In this document: piece after piece, positions 1 to 8,836 of the stretch
How positions within the stretch are numbered: the stretch's first letter is position 1
Layout: every line of letters starts with the position of its first letter
Source of the DNA: Pantanalinema sp. GBBB05
GTDB taxonomy: Bacteria > Cyanobacteriota > Cyanobacteriia > Leptolyngbyales > Leptolyngbyaceae
Length of the DNA: 64,000 nucleotides
Reading direction: 5' to 3'
Assembly (NCBI GenBank): GCA_016743235.1
Contig: VRZD01000021.1
Coordinates: 1-64,000, forward strand
Notes under the pieces: generated by a model
Databases searched by the model: none
What the model was told of the DNA's origin: nothing
What the model saw: only the letters and a program-made list of their open reading frames with translations
Made by a program: the position numbers and the translations under genes

Positions 1-50
1 GTTTGCCGTAATGGGTATGCCCGTATTTGATAATTTGAGGAGATTGGCAC

Positions 51-2624
51 TTGGGACAGTTCATCGACTTAGCTGCAATGCTTGATTCTCCCAGCTTATC
101 AAATCACCATTACTATGCATTACTACCCTTTCGGGTTGAGCCACAGACGCCAATTTATCAGGAAGGGCAAACTTCTAGTGGGCTGTATCTACTAACAGCG
201 GGTACAGTCGAAATTCTCCAGCGATCGCTGATTGGTCAAATGCTGATTTGTGTTCGGCATGCTGGAGACTTATTTGGCTACATGTTGGTTGACAATGCCA
301 CTGAAGGAATCTATCAAACTAGCGCGATCGCCCTTACCACCTGCGAAATTTGGTTTTTACCCCAAACGACATTTCAAACCCTCAGTATTACCTATCCCTC
401 GATTCAACAGGTCATCCAGTCTCTCCTGTCCCAAGATTTACAGGAGTATGCAGCTCGGATTGCCTGGGAACAAGTACGAATTCAAGGTTTACAAGCCTAC
501 ATTCAGCCTGTGCCTGACGGAAGCAGTAGTTTGGGTCGTAGTAAAGCGGCACAAAAACTCACCGAACAAATTGATCAAGCTGCGACTCATCTGAATCCGG
601 TGGTCTTTCAGGCACAAGCCGGTACAGGTAAAACCTTTCTAGCCAGACTGATTCATGCCCGATCAGGGCTAGCCTCGCAACCATTTGCTGAATTAGACTG
701 CGCCGATTTACCCCGAACTCAAGATGGTCGGCTGAATACCGATCCGCTGTTTGGCAGAGTCGGTCAGCGATCGGGAATTTTGGAACTATTGGAGCGAGGA
801 ACCTTATTACTAGATAATGTGCAGGTTTTAAGCGAGAGCGATCTGACTCGGTTAATTCATTACCTCAAAACAGGACTGATTTTGCCGAATCATGGCATTC
901 CTAATCCTCCCAATTTGGCGACTGCTCACCCTCAACCGATTTCCTCCTGGGTACGCTTGATTCTGGCATCACCAAATAAATTGGATTTACCTGAGACGAA
1001 CGCAACAACGATCAAACTATTTCCCTTAACTCAACGCAAGGCAGATATCCCAGACTTTGCTCGCTACTTCTTAACCCAGTTTTGTCACGAACAGAATCGT
1101 CCAGTGCTGCAACTGGATCAATCTGATCTGCGCCGACTTCTGAGCTACGACTATCCCGGCAATTTGGCGGAACTGGCGGAGATCTTACACCGAGCCGTCA
1201 TTATGACTCCACTGGGGCATTCTGTGATTCCAGAGCAAGTGCTCTGGTCAGTGCAATCCACTAAAAATGCCTTTCGGCTAGATTTGTTAACGCATGTGCC
1301 CTGGTTACGGCGAGTGCTGCTCAACCGCTGGTATCCCGAGGGCATCTGGGGCGTGATGATGGCAATTTTTGTGCCTGTTACCATCCTGGGATTTGTCGGT
1401 GAGCAGACGCGAGACCATAGCATTACGCTCAACCTGTTTTGGGCATGGTGGTGGCCGGGCTATCTCTTCCTATTTGCCTTTGTGGGGCGGTTTTGGTGTG
1501 CTGTTTGCCCATTTATGATTACTGGGGAATGGGTACGGCGGTTGTCACTCTGGTTCTTGCCCCGTCAGCAGTTAAGCTGGAACACTCAATGGTTGAACCG
1601 TTGGGGAGCCTGGATTTTGTTTGCTGGCTTTGTTGCCATTTATCTATGGGAGCAACTATGGGATTTACCCCACCATGCCTATCTATCTGCCTGGTTGCTG
1701 GTAACGATCGCTGCTGGAGCTGTAATTTCTAGTTTGATCTATGAACGGCGGTTATGGTGTCGGTATTTATGTCCGATCGGGGGCATGAGTGGCATGTTTG
1801 CTAAACTATCGATGATTGAACTGCGATCGACACAGCAGGTCTGCGGGAGTCAATGCACTACCTTTGGCTGCTATAAAGGCAGTGAGGGGACAACGGTTAC
1901 TTTTGCGGATGCCTTACCGAATGAAGGACAAGCCTCCGGTGGCTGTCCACTGTATGTCCACCCGGCTCAGTTGCAGGATAACCGGGATTGTATGTTCTGC
2001 ATGACCTGTCTCAAAACTTGCCCCAATCGATCGGCGCAATTGAATTTACGGTTTCCTGCTTCCGATCTGCTGGATAATCACCAGGGATTTTGGGCAGAAG
2101 TGGCACTATTGCTGCTGTTGTTTGGTGGCGTATTCATGCATCATGCCCACACTATTTTGGCATGGTTAGGATTAGACACGATTCCCGTTGATGCCGATCA
2201 TTTACTAATTAGCTTGCCGATCGCCCTGGGACTCTTAAGTATTCCGGCTGGACTGATTTATGGGACTCATGCGATCGCGCGTCTCCTCGATCCAGAGCAT
2301 CCAGATCATCTCACAGTGATCTATGCCTATCTGCCTTTTGCTCTAGCCGCCAATCTAGCGCATTATATTCCGGCAGCTATTACCGAGGCAGGTCAAGTGT
2401 TGCTGGTATTAGCGCGAACTTTCGGATATAGCGATGTAGGGGTTCCGACGCTGACCTGGAGCCTGGATGTGGCTCAGTTTCTGCAAGGCGTAACCCTACT
2501 ATCGGCTCTAGTCTTTAGTCCCTATCCTTTACTCCGAATTACCAAACGTCCTTGGCTCAGTAACTTACCTCATCTAGTTCTGATGCTTGGGTTAACCGTA
2601 GTTTTATTCCAATTAATGATTTAG
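51..2624 (+). CDS. cNMP-binding / degenerate sigma54-type AAA+ / polytopic 4Fe-4S membrane fusion protein
   Basis: The 857-residue protein has three parts. Residues ~20-140 are a cyclic-nucleotide-binding/CRP-like sensor fold. Residues ~160-390 resemble the AAA+ domain of sigma54 activators, with a Walker A-like QAGTGKT. The C-terminal half has about eight or nine membrane segments with NapH/NosR-type cysteine motifs (CAVCP, CRYLCP, a CxxxC..C cluster) and a ferredoxin-like CMFCMTCLKTCP. The sigma54-contacting GAFTGA loop is missing, the Walker B acidic pair reads LLLDNV instead of LDE, and there is no DNA-binding HTH. I therefore infer a signal-sensing scaffold controlling membrane electron transfer, not a transcription activator. 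The start is TTG at 51, with AGGAG 8 nt upstream; Met10 is an alternative. The electron donor and acceptor are unknown. Confidence 0.8.
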   Translation: MGQFIDLAAMLDSPSLSNHHYYALLPFRVEPQTPIYQEGQTSSGLYLLTAGTVEILQRSLIGQMLICVRHAGDLFGYMLVDNATEGIYQTSAIALTTCEIWFLPQTTFQTLSITYPSIQQVIQSLLSQDLQEYAARIAWEQVRIQGLQAYIQPVPDGSSSLGRSKAAQKLTEQIDQAATHLNPVVFQAQAGTGKTFLARLIHARSGLASQPFAELDCADLPRTQDGRLNTDPLFGRVGQRSGILELLERGTLLLDNVQVLSESDLTRLIHYLKTGLILPNHGIPNPPNLATAHPQPISSWVRLILASPNKLDLPETNATTIKLFPLTQRKADIPDFARYFLTQFCHEQNRPVLQLDQSDLRRLLSYDYPGNLAELAEILHRAVIMTPLGHSVIPEQVLWSVQSTKNAFRLDLLTHVPWLRRVLLNRWYPEGIWGVMMAIFVPVTILGFVGEQTRDHSITLNLFWAWWWPGYLFLFAFVGRFWCAVCPFMITGEWVRRLSLWFLPRQQLSWNTQWLNRWGAWILFAGFVAIYLWEQLWDLPHHAYLSAWLLVTIAAGAVISSLIYERRLWCRYLCPIGGMSGMFAKLSMIELRSTQQVCGSQCTTFGCYKGSEGTTVTFADALPNEGQASGGCPLYVHPAQLQDNRDCMFCMTCLKTCPNRSAQLNLRFPASDLLDNHQGFWAEVALLLLLFGGVFMHHAHTILAWLGLDTIPVDADHLLISLPIALGLLSIPAGLIYGTHAIARLLDPEHPDHLTVIYAYLPFALAANLAHYIPAAITEAGQVLLVLARTFGYSDVGVPTLTWSLDVAQFLQGVTLLSALVFSPYPLLRITKRPWLSNLPHLVLMLGLTVVLFQLMI

Positions 2625-2689
2625 TGGTTTGATGCGACGATCGCAAGAGGCTTCTAGACAGATTAGAAACCAGTTCCTAGCTTAGTCAC

Positions 2690-3442
2690 CTAATGCGGAT
2701 CAAACTTTTGTGCATAGTGAGGGTCTTGAGTCCCTAAAAATTTGTCCCAAAACGTAAAATATAGTCCGTAATGGACGGTGTACTTAAGATGATGAATGGA
2801 ATGATGAGCCGGTCCAATAAACCAGCGACCGAGCCAGTGATGCGGGAAGGAGGTAGGTAAGCGATCAAGACCCAGGTGGTTTAACACTGCCCATATGGTC
2901 ATTGTCGTCATCACAGCAATCAATGTAACAAAATGCAATGGAATAATAAAAACAATACCAACTAGGAAAAGCGAATGCACGATCGCTTCTAGAGGGTCAA
3001 AGGCAAAGGATGTCCATGGAGTGGGATAGCGCGATCGGTGATGCCCTCGATGCCACCAGGGGAAAAGGGTAGGGTGATGAAACAACCGATGGGTGAAATA
3101 GAAGTAGGCATCCTGGAACACTAATATGAGAACGTAACTCACACCTAAATACCACAGCCCATGCTGCTGAGCCTGGCTATATAAACGGGTAATCCCCAAG
3201 CTGTAGGCTGATAAGATGAGGGCAGCGGCTAGAGCAAATACACCCGATGAGAGAATAGAAAGTTTAATATCATGCTGAATCGAGCGCCAGGAAGGAACCC
3301 GATTCAGCAGCTGGCGATGACCTAAAAATTGGCTAAAGGGCGAATAAAAGAACCAATATATTCCTCCTGCCACCAAAAAATATCGCGCTAGGATAATGCC
3401 AAACAAGGCGATGCCATAAAACCCAAATGAGTACGCTATCAA
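2690..3442 (-). CDS. Sterol desaturase / fatty acid hydroxylase family membrane di-iron enzyme
   Basis: A roughly 250-residue membrane protein with the eight-histidine pattern of the fatty acid hydroxylase superfamily: HRLFHH and HRGHH close together mid-protein, and AHHSIHH near the C terminus. Hydrophobic helices precede each cluster. Members insert O2-derived oxygen or double bonds into lipids at a di-iron centre; this substrate cannot be told from sequence (carotenoid, fatty acid or sterol-like). An open frame reaches a TTG at 3472. I prefer the TTG at 3442 because AAGGAG lies 6 nt before it and the family usually starts straight into the first hydrophobic helix. The gene converges on the preceding Fe-S fusion gene with about 65 nt between stops. 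Confidence 0.85.
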   Translation of the reverse strand: MIAYSFGFYGIALFGIILARYFLVAGGIYWFFYSPFSQFLGHRQLLNRVPSWRSIQHDIKLSILSSGVFALAAALILSAYSLGITRLYSQAQQHGLWYLGVSYVLILVFQDAYFYFTHRLFHHPTLFPWWHRGHHRSRYPTPWTSFAFDPLEAIVHSLFLVGIVFIIPLHFVTLIAVMTTMTIWAVLNHLGLDRLPTSFPHHWLGRWFIGPAHHSIHHLKYTVHYGLYFTFWDKFLGTQDPHYAQKFDPH

Positions 3443-3679
3443 GTCAATCTCCTTACCGTCCCGCTCGTCCAATTCTGCTTCAGGTAGTAGCCAGAGGGTT
3501 ACCCTTGTTTGCCGAATTATCCCTATCCAAATTGCAGTAGCAATCTAAACAACCGATCGGGAGTTGATTGACATCATATTAAGCCATATTGGGCATAGGG
3601 CATATCAGGCTGAGGATAGTAGATTGAATACTTTTTGCAGAATATCGATCGCAGTCATAGCCGCAGGGTAGACTCCGGA

Positions 3680-3898
3680 TCAGGTTTGACCTAGGTTAGC
3701 ATTGAACGAATTCAAGTAGTCATTTATGGACTCCCGATCTTGGCGGATGCAGGAACTCATTGAATCAATTAGTCTTTCAACGGCAATGAACTCAGAGCTG
3801 CATACTGGCGTCTATCTGCTTTTCTCATCAGCAACCTGCGCAACCTCCTGAAAATCTGGATACCAGTGAACTGCTTCTGTAGTTGCAAAACGTTCTAC
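3680..3898 (-). pseudogene. Possible degenerate coding remnant in the 3443-3918 spacer
   Basis: The spacer holds one frame of 73 codons that reads like protein on both sides of a single internal TAG: ERFATTEAVHWYPDF before it and SEFIAVERLIDSMSSCI, then DRESINDYLNSF, after it. It ends at a TGA at 3680-3682. No usable start exists, and another in-frame TAG lies just upstream. I do not recognise the family. It could be the decayed 3' end of an old gene or a chance frame. The rest of the spacer shows nothing I can name. Confidence 0.25.
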
Positions 3899-3918
3899 CT
3901 AGAGTGCTCACGCTCAGG

Positions 3919-5298
3919 CTAGGGGATCAGTCCCGTACGATGTAAAACCTGCTCTACTACATTTGCTAATTCTGGTTCTCCCAGCTCAGCGAAATCGTAG
4001 CGTACACGCAAAATTGGTTTATTCACAGTGATGAGAGCAGCTAGATCAATAGGAGTGGCAGAAAGCACGACATCTACATCTGCCCGATTAATGGTTTGTC
4101 GTAAACCTTCTAACTGAGCAGCAGAATATCCCATGGCTGGCAGGACACTCCCAATGTGGGGATACTGAGTATAGATGGCAGCAATTTCCGGCATAGCAAC
4201 GCTTCTGGGATCGACGATCTTTCCTGCCTGGGCTTGAATCGCGGCGACATATCCGGCTCCATAGGGCATGCCACCGTGGGTGGTGGTGGGACCATCCTCA
4301 ATCACCAGGACCCGTTGGTTTTTAATGGCTTCTGGCTGCTCTATGACGATCGGAGAAGCACCCCGTACTAGCGTTGCACCAGGATTAATAGCCTGAACGG
4401 TCTCAATCACCTGCTGCACATTGGCGGCAGTCGCTACATCTACCTTTGCCACAACCACCACATCTGCCATACGTAGCACTGCTTCACCAGGGTGATGGCT
4501 AGTTTCATGTCCTGGACGCAGTGGATCGACTAGGACAATGTGAAGATCGGGACGTAGAAACGGAAAATCGTTATTGCCGCCATCCCACAGAATTAGGTCT
4601 GCTTCAGCTGCCGCTTGAGCTGCGATCACACCATAGTCCACTCCGGCATACACTACATTACCAACTGCCAAGTGCGGCTCGTATTCTTCTCGTTCCTCGA
4701 TCGTGCAATTGGCTGCATCCAGATCCGCTCGATTGGCAAATCGCTGTACCTGTTGCTGTTCCAGGTCACCATACGGCATAGGATGTCGAATCACGGCAAG
4801 ACGGAAACCTCGTTGTCGCAATAATTTCGAGAGCCAGCGAGCTACCTGGGACTTACCACAGCCCGTCCGTACTGCCGAGACGGCAATCACAGGAACGGTT
4901 GCTTGTAGCATGGTGCGCTCTGGACCTAGCAAGATAAAATCTGCTCCGATCGCCAGGACGCGGGAAGCCAAGTGCATCACCTGGGTATGGGTAACATCGC
5001 TGTAAGCAAAGACAACCTGATTGACCTGATAGGTTTGGCAGAGTATTTCTAGCTCCGACTCATCAACGATCGCGATGCCATGGGGATAGAGGGAGCCAGC
5101 TAAAGCAGCGGGATAGCGGCGATCGCTGATCCCACTAATCTGTGCGGCAGTAAAAGCTACCACTTCTACCTGAGGATTATCTCGGTAGACACGATTAAAG
5201 TTGTGAAAGTCTCGTCCAGCCGCTCCCATGATCAGGAGCCGGGAACGTCCGTCTTGGGTCGCGTGATCATGCGGGGAAGTAGATAGATCGGGACACAT
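3919..5298 (-). CDS. Cyclic 2,3-diphosphoglycerate synthase-like P-loop protein
   Basis: This 459-residue protein matches the length and layout of archaeal cyclic-2,3-diphosphoglycerate synthase (cpgS). An N-terminal Rossmann-like part opens with LIMGAAGRDFHNFN. A P-loop (RTGCGKSQ, about residues 145-152) follows, then a nucleotide-binding core with LILWDGGNNDFPF and a Lys-Val-Asp segment (VVAKVD) like a GTPase base-recognition motif. In methanogens the enzyme closes 2,3-diphosphoglycerate into the cyclic osmolyte with ATP; bacterial homologues are not known to do this and may have another role. Its ATG at 5298 overlaps the TAA of the upstream UspA gene (TAATG), so the two are translationally coupled and probably act together. 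Confidence 0.8.
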   Translation of the reverse strand: MCPDLSTSPHDHATQDGRSRLLIMGAAGRDFHNFNRVYRDNPQVEVVAFTAAQISGISDRRYPAALAGSLYPHGIAIVDESELEILCQTYQVNQVVFAYSDVTHTQVMHLASRVLAIGADFILLGPERTMLQATVPVIAVSAVRTGCGKSQVARWLSKLLRQRGFRLAVIRHPMPYGDLEQQQVQRFANRADLDAANCTIEEREEYEPHLAVGNVVYAGVDYGVIAAQAAAEADLILWDGGNNDFPFLRPDLHIVLVDPLRPGHETSHHPGEAVLRMADVVVVAKVDVATAANVQQVIETVQAINPGATLVRGASPIVIEQPEAIKNQRVLVIEDGPTTTHGGMPYGAGYVAAIQAQAGKIVDPRSVAMPEIAAIYTQYPHIGSVLPAMGYSAAQLEGLRQTINRADVDVVLSATPIDLAALITVNKPILRVRYDFAELGEPELANVVEQVLHRTGLIP

Positions 5299-5828
5299 TA
5301 GCTGATGGTCGCAATTGCGTGATCTGAAACGGTATTAGTGGCTGATTGAGGTTGGTGAATGATGAGTACAGAGCACGGAGCGTGATGTAGCACATAGTTA
5401 CTGACGCTGCCCAAGAGCCATTCATTCAAGCCCGAATAGCCATGACGTCCCATCACAATCAGGTCTACTCCAGTATGATGGGCGAATTCACAAATGATTG
5501 ACCCAGGACTGCCTATCCCTTGAGTAAACTCCGTAGCGATCCCATGGGCAATGGCTTCGTCTACTAGGGATTGCAACAGTGCTCGACCTCTTTCTTCATA
5601 GGCTTGCCAGAGGTTTTCATAGATCTGGATCACACTACGGCTAGCGCCACTTGCGTAAAAGTCCTTGCCAAAAAGAATCGGTACATGGGGGCTCTCTTCA
5701 TCATCTAACGATAAGATGTGCAGCAAAACCAGGCTGGAGCCGGTGGGCTTGGCTAGGGAGAGAGCTGCTTCAAATGCCTGCCGACTCGTGGCAGAGCGAT
5801 CAACGGCAACCAGAATTTTATGGAACAT
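5298..5828 (-). CDS. Universal stress protein (UspA family)
   Basis: A single Usp domain of about 176 residues. It starts with the usual beta strand (KILVAVDRS) and ends with the ATP-binding signature GRHGYSGLNEWLLGSVS followed by a hydrophobic strand. The conserved G-x2-G-x9-G-S pattern suggests an ATP-binding Usp. I chose ATG 5828 rather than the in-frame GTG at 5834 because GGGGAG is correctly spaced for the ATG and overlaps the GTG. The gene is first of two with the coupled cDPG-synthase-like gene. A short hairpin (5839-5854) sits against its ribosome-binding site. Usp proteins commonly respond to starvation, light or osmotic stress; which one applies here is unknown. Confidence 0.9.
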   Translation of the reverse strand: MFHKILVAVDRSATSRQAFEAALSLAKPTGSSLVLLHILSLDDEESPHVPILFGKDFYASGASRSVIQIYENLWQAYEERGRALLQSLVDEAIAHGIATEFTQGIGSPGSIICEFAHHTGVDLIVMGRHGYSGLNEWLLGSVSNYVLHHAPCSVLIIHQPQSATNTVSDHAIATIS

Positions 5829-5838
5829 AGCCACTCCC

Positions 5839-5854
5839 CTACGGCAAACCGTAG
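5839..5854 (-). promoter_or_regulatory. Hairpin abutting the ribosome-binding site of the UspA gene
   Basis: On the minus strand CTACGG-TTTG-CCGTAG forms a six-base-pair stem whose 3' arm runs directly into GGGGAG, the ribosome-binding site for ATG 5828. It could modulate translation initiation. The related sequence CCGTA..TACGG recurs upstream of the hybrid kinase at 6358, so it could instead be a DNA-binding site. Confidence 0.3.
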
Positions 5855-6200
5855 CTATGGTTATCTTTTAGGTAGAAGTGTCCAATGCATAAGATCGCGC
5901 CTCTATTTTTATTCTCGCTCTAGAGCGGGTGATGAGGAGAAACTATCTCATGAACGTAACATTTCTCTGAAATCAATGATTTATCGCTACTTTGGTCGGT
6001 TGTCTACTCTACTGATGAATCGATGGTAGCCTTCATGTTAGGTCAAGGGTAAAGGATAGATGGAAGGGGGGAAATTTGTTCACTTCACAACATTCAGCTG
6101 AATAGCGGAGTAAGACATTTCCGCTTGCTCAATGAAGCAGCTAAGAACCGTTAAACCAATCAATTATCCAATTGTGACTAAGCCAGCAATTCAGCGTAGA

Positions 6201-6291
6201 CCGTATTTCTACGGCAGCCTGTAAGAATAATTTGCTACGTAAATCTAGTCATATGAGCGCGCATGACTAGGCGAAAACCGTATTTTTACGG
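6201..6291. promoter_or_regulatory. Cluster of palindromes upstream of the hybrid kinase
   Basis: Two near-identical dyads, CCGTATTTCTACGG (6201-6214) and CCGTATTTTTACGG (6278-6291), lie 77 nt apart with similar flanks. Between them is a separate perfect dyad, CTAGTCAT-N10-ATGACTAG (6245-6270). All are within 160 nt of the kinase start at 6358, which suits operator sites. The remaining spacer (5835-6200) has only a 12-bp CGCTCTAGAGCG palindrome near 5916 and no convincing gene. Confidence 0.4.
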
Positions 6292-6357
6292 TGGCTTCCA
6301 GCAGAAAGGTAGAGGAATTTAGCTTTAAGGGAGAAAAGCAATTGGGGCATTTAACCG

Positions 6358-8439
6358 ATGAATCTGCAAACTATTTTGGTCGTAGATGACAATCCAACTA
6401 ATTTGGATGTGCTTTCAGAAACCCTAATAAATCACAGATTCCAGGTTGCTGTTGCGATCGATGGCGAAACGGCGCTTGAGCAAGTAGCATTTCACCGACC
6501 AGAACTTATCCTGCTGGATATCATGATGCCCGGCATCGACGGGTTCGAAACATGCCGCCGCTTAAAGCAAGATCCGTTAACGCAGGATATTCCCGTTATT
6601 TTTATGACAGCTCTGTCTGATATGGAAAACAAGGTGAAAGGGTTCTCCTTGGGGGCAGTCGATTATATTACTAAACCCTTTCAGCAAGAAGAAGTGTTAG
6701 CAAGGGTACAGATTCATCTGGAACTCCGCCATCTCACACAAACTCTTGAGTTTCAAAACCATCTTCTCCAACATGAAATCAACAGACGTATTCAGGCAGA
6801 ATCAGCCTTGCGGATATTGAATCAGGAGCTTGAGCAGCTTGTTGAGCAACGTACTTACACGCTCTCCGAAACATTACAGGAACTACAAAAGACGCAAGCT
6901 GAATTGATCCAGCAGAAGAAAGAATTAGAAATCCGGGTCGAAGAACGGACGTTAGAATTAAAGATTGCCAAAGAGGCAGCCGATCGCGCCAACGGTGCTA
7001 AAAGTGAATTTTTGGCCAATATGAGTCATGAAATTCGGACTCCACTTAATGGAATTTTAGGCTATACCCAAATTCTTAAATCAAGTCGGGATTTGCCTGA
7101 GAAAGTGGAAAAAGGCATCGATGTAATTCATCGATGTGGAACGCATCTATTAACCTTAATTAATGACATCCTTGATCTTTCTAAGATAGAAGCTCGAAGA
7201 ATGGAGCTTTTTGCTACTGAGTTTCACTTTCCTTCCTTTCTAGAAAATATTGCTGAAATTTGTGGCATTCGAGCCGAGCAGAAAAAGATCACCTTTATCT
7301 CCCATTTCGATCCGCAACTACCAAGCGGTATTTACGCTGATGAGAAACGACTGCGGCAAATCCTGCTTAATTTGCTTGGAAATGCTGTCAAATTTACGAG
7401 TAAAGGTGGTGTTACCTTTAAAGTAGAAGTTGTTCAGATTCAGCCCCCCAACAGTGACACTGTAATTACTCGTCCTAAATCCCATATTGCTAGAGTACGG
7501 TTTCAAATTGAAGATACAGGGATAGGTCTTGCTCCTGAGCAAATTGAAAAAGTATTTATGCCTTTTGAACAAGTAGGAGTCTCTCGCTACCAGTCAGAAG
7601 GAACTGGATTAGGATTAGCTATTAGTCAAAAGCTGCTCGCTCTCATGGGTGGTCAAATCCAAGTGGTTAGCCAACCAGATAAAGGCAGTACGTTTTGGTT
7701 TGATCTAGACTTACCCGTTTCCTCGGAATGGCAACAATCAGCGAGGTTGACTCAGCAGGGAACAATAGTTGGTTTTTCTGGTGAAAAACGGCGCATTCTT
7801 GTGGTAGATGACCGTTGGGAAAATCGTTCTGTGATTACAAATTTGTTACAGCCGATTGGGTTTGAAGTGGTTGAAGCCGCTAATGGTCAAGAAGGTTTAG
7901 AGAAAGCCCAAAATTTGCACCCCGATTTGATCATCGTTGACTTAGTTATGCCAGTTTTACATGGGTTTGAAATGATCCGTAAAGTCCGGCAAACTCCAGA
8001 ATTGAAAGAAACCGTCATGATTGCCTCATCAGCTAGTGTATTCGAATCCGATCAAGATAAAAGTCTTGACTCGGGTGCAAATGAATTTTTACCAAAGCCG
8101 ATCGAGGTTAATCAACTTATGGATAGGCTCAAGACCTATCTTCAGCTGGAATGGGAATACGAAGATCCGGGTAAAATCAATCAGGCTCAGAATTACTGTC
8201 TCTCAGAGGAAGCAGTTCCAATATCAGATAGCATTGTTCCTCCCTCACAAGATCTACTACTTGAGTTGCAGAAATTAGTTAGAAAGGGGGATATTGATGA
8301 ACTTCAGGAAGCCGCAAGTCAGGTGCAGCTTCTAGGCTCTAAATATAAAGCATTTTCTCAGAAAGTTTTGCACTTAACAGAGAGTTTTCAACTCAATGAG
8401 CTACGCGCTTTTATTAATCAATACCTCACTACTAGTTAG
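6358..8439 (+). CDS. Hybrid histidine kinase REC-coiled coil-HisKA-HATPase-REC
   Basis: A soluble 693-residue hybrid kinase with no membrane segment. An N-terminal receiver (phosphoacceptor Asp54 in LLDIMMPGIDGFE) is followed by a coiled coil (~120-215), a HisKA dimerisation domain with His ~224 (MSHEIRTPLNGILGY), an HATPase with intact N box (LLNLLGNAVKFT) and G box (GTGLGLAISQ), a second receiver (Asp ~527) and a 70-residue helical tail. Kinase, second receiver and tail are strongly similar to the CACHE kinase at 16334. The first receiver resembles that of the diguanylate cyclase next door, which suggests local duplication. The domain order implies it relays phosphate from an upstream kinase. 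A terminator at 8482 closes the transcript. Confidence 0.9.
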   Translation: MNLQTILVVDDNPTNLDVLSETLINHRFQVAVAIDGETALEQVAFHRPELILLDIMMPGIDGFETCRRLKQDPLTQDIPVIFMTALSDMENKVKGFSLGAVDYITKPFQQEEVLARVQIHLELRHLTQTLEFQNHLLQHEINRRIQAESALRILNQELEQLVEQRTYTLSETLQELQKTQAELIQQKKELEIRVEERTLELKIAKEAADRANGAKSEFLANMSHEIRTPLNGILGYTQILKSSRDLPEKVEKGIDVIHRCGTHLLTLINDILDLSKIEARRMELFATEFHFPSFLENIAEICGIRAEQKKITFISHFDPQLPSGIYADEKRLRQILLNLLGNAVKFTSKGGVTFKVEVVQIQPPNSDTVITRPKSHIARVRFQIEDTGIGLAPEQIEKVFMPFEQVGVSRYQSEGTGLGLAISQKLLALMGGQIQVVSQPDKGSTFWFDLDLPVSSEWQQSARLTQQGTIVGFSGEKRRILVVDDRWENRSVITNLLQPIGFEVVEAANGQEGLEKAQNLHPDLIIVDLVMPVLHGFEMIRKVRQTPELKETVMIASSASVFESDQDKSLDSGANEFLPKPIEVNQLMDRLKTYLQLEWEYEDPGKINQAQNYCLSEEAVPISDSIVPPSQDLLLELQKLVRKGDIDELQEAASQVQLLGSKYKAFSQKVLHLTESFQLNELRAFINQYLTTS

Positions 8440-8481
8440 CGAATATTACTATTAGTATCCAAATCATTTTTATGAATAGGT

Positions 8482-8518
8482 AGAGCCTTTAGTATAGCTA
8501 TGCTAAAGGCTCTTTTTG
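8482..8518 (+). terminator. Rho-independent terminator after the hybrid kinase
   Basis: AGAGCCTTTAG pairs perfectly with CTAAAGGCTCT (11 bp, 10-nt loop), and a T5 run begins at the base of the stem. It lies 43 nt after the kinase stop codon. Confidence 0.85.
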
Positions 8519-8691
8519 AATTGACACATCTTTGATTTTTTGGGTTTTTGTCTCTATTTTTAATTTAGCAGGAAGCGAAACTTTAATAAAGATTAAAACA
8601 AAGAATGATTAACTACTCTAACCGGTTTTTTGGCGCGGAAAATTTAAATAAAATAGCATCAAAAAATAGTAGTCACAACAATGTCATATTT

Positions 8692-8705
8692 TGATCCTAG
8701 GATCA
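8692..8705. promoter_or_regulatory. 14-bp perfect palindrome upstream of the diguanylate cyclase
   Basis: TGATCCTAGGATCA is a perfect dyad 130 nt before the cyclase start, inside an AT-rich spacer (8519-8836) with no gene. It is a candidate operator. No clear -35/-10 pair is attached to it. Confidence 0.25.
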
Positions 8706-8836
8706 TAGTAATTTCATTTTTATCTATGGAAGTTTACAGCCTACATAGGAATGAGTAAACATAGTATCCTTAGATTTTTGTAACGGATCTCACATAAAGA
8801 TGATGTAATGACATTCCAGAAATATCTATTTTGCTT

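Noticed and set aside
51..2624. Annotating the first gene as a sigma54-dependent transcription regulator
   Set aside because: GAFTGA, the Walker B glutamate and the HTH are all missing, so activator function is not supported.
4156..4371. Plus-strand open frames inside the cDPG-synthase-like gene
   Set aside because: They are antisense shadows of a well-conserved gene and have unlikely compositions.
5820..6029. Plus-strand 69-codon open frame starting over the UspA 5' end
   Set aside because: It overlaps the UspA start on the other strand, has Ser/Arg-rich composition, no family resemblance and no ribosome-binding site.
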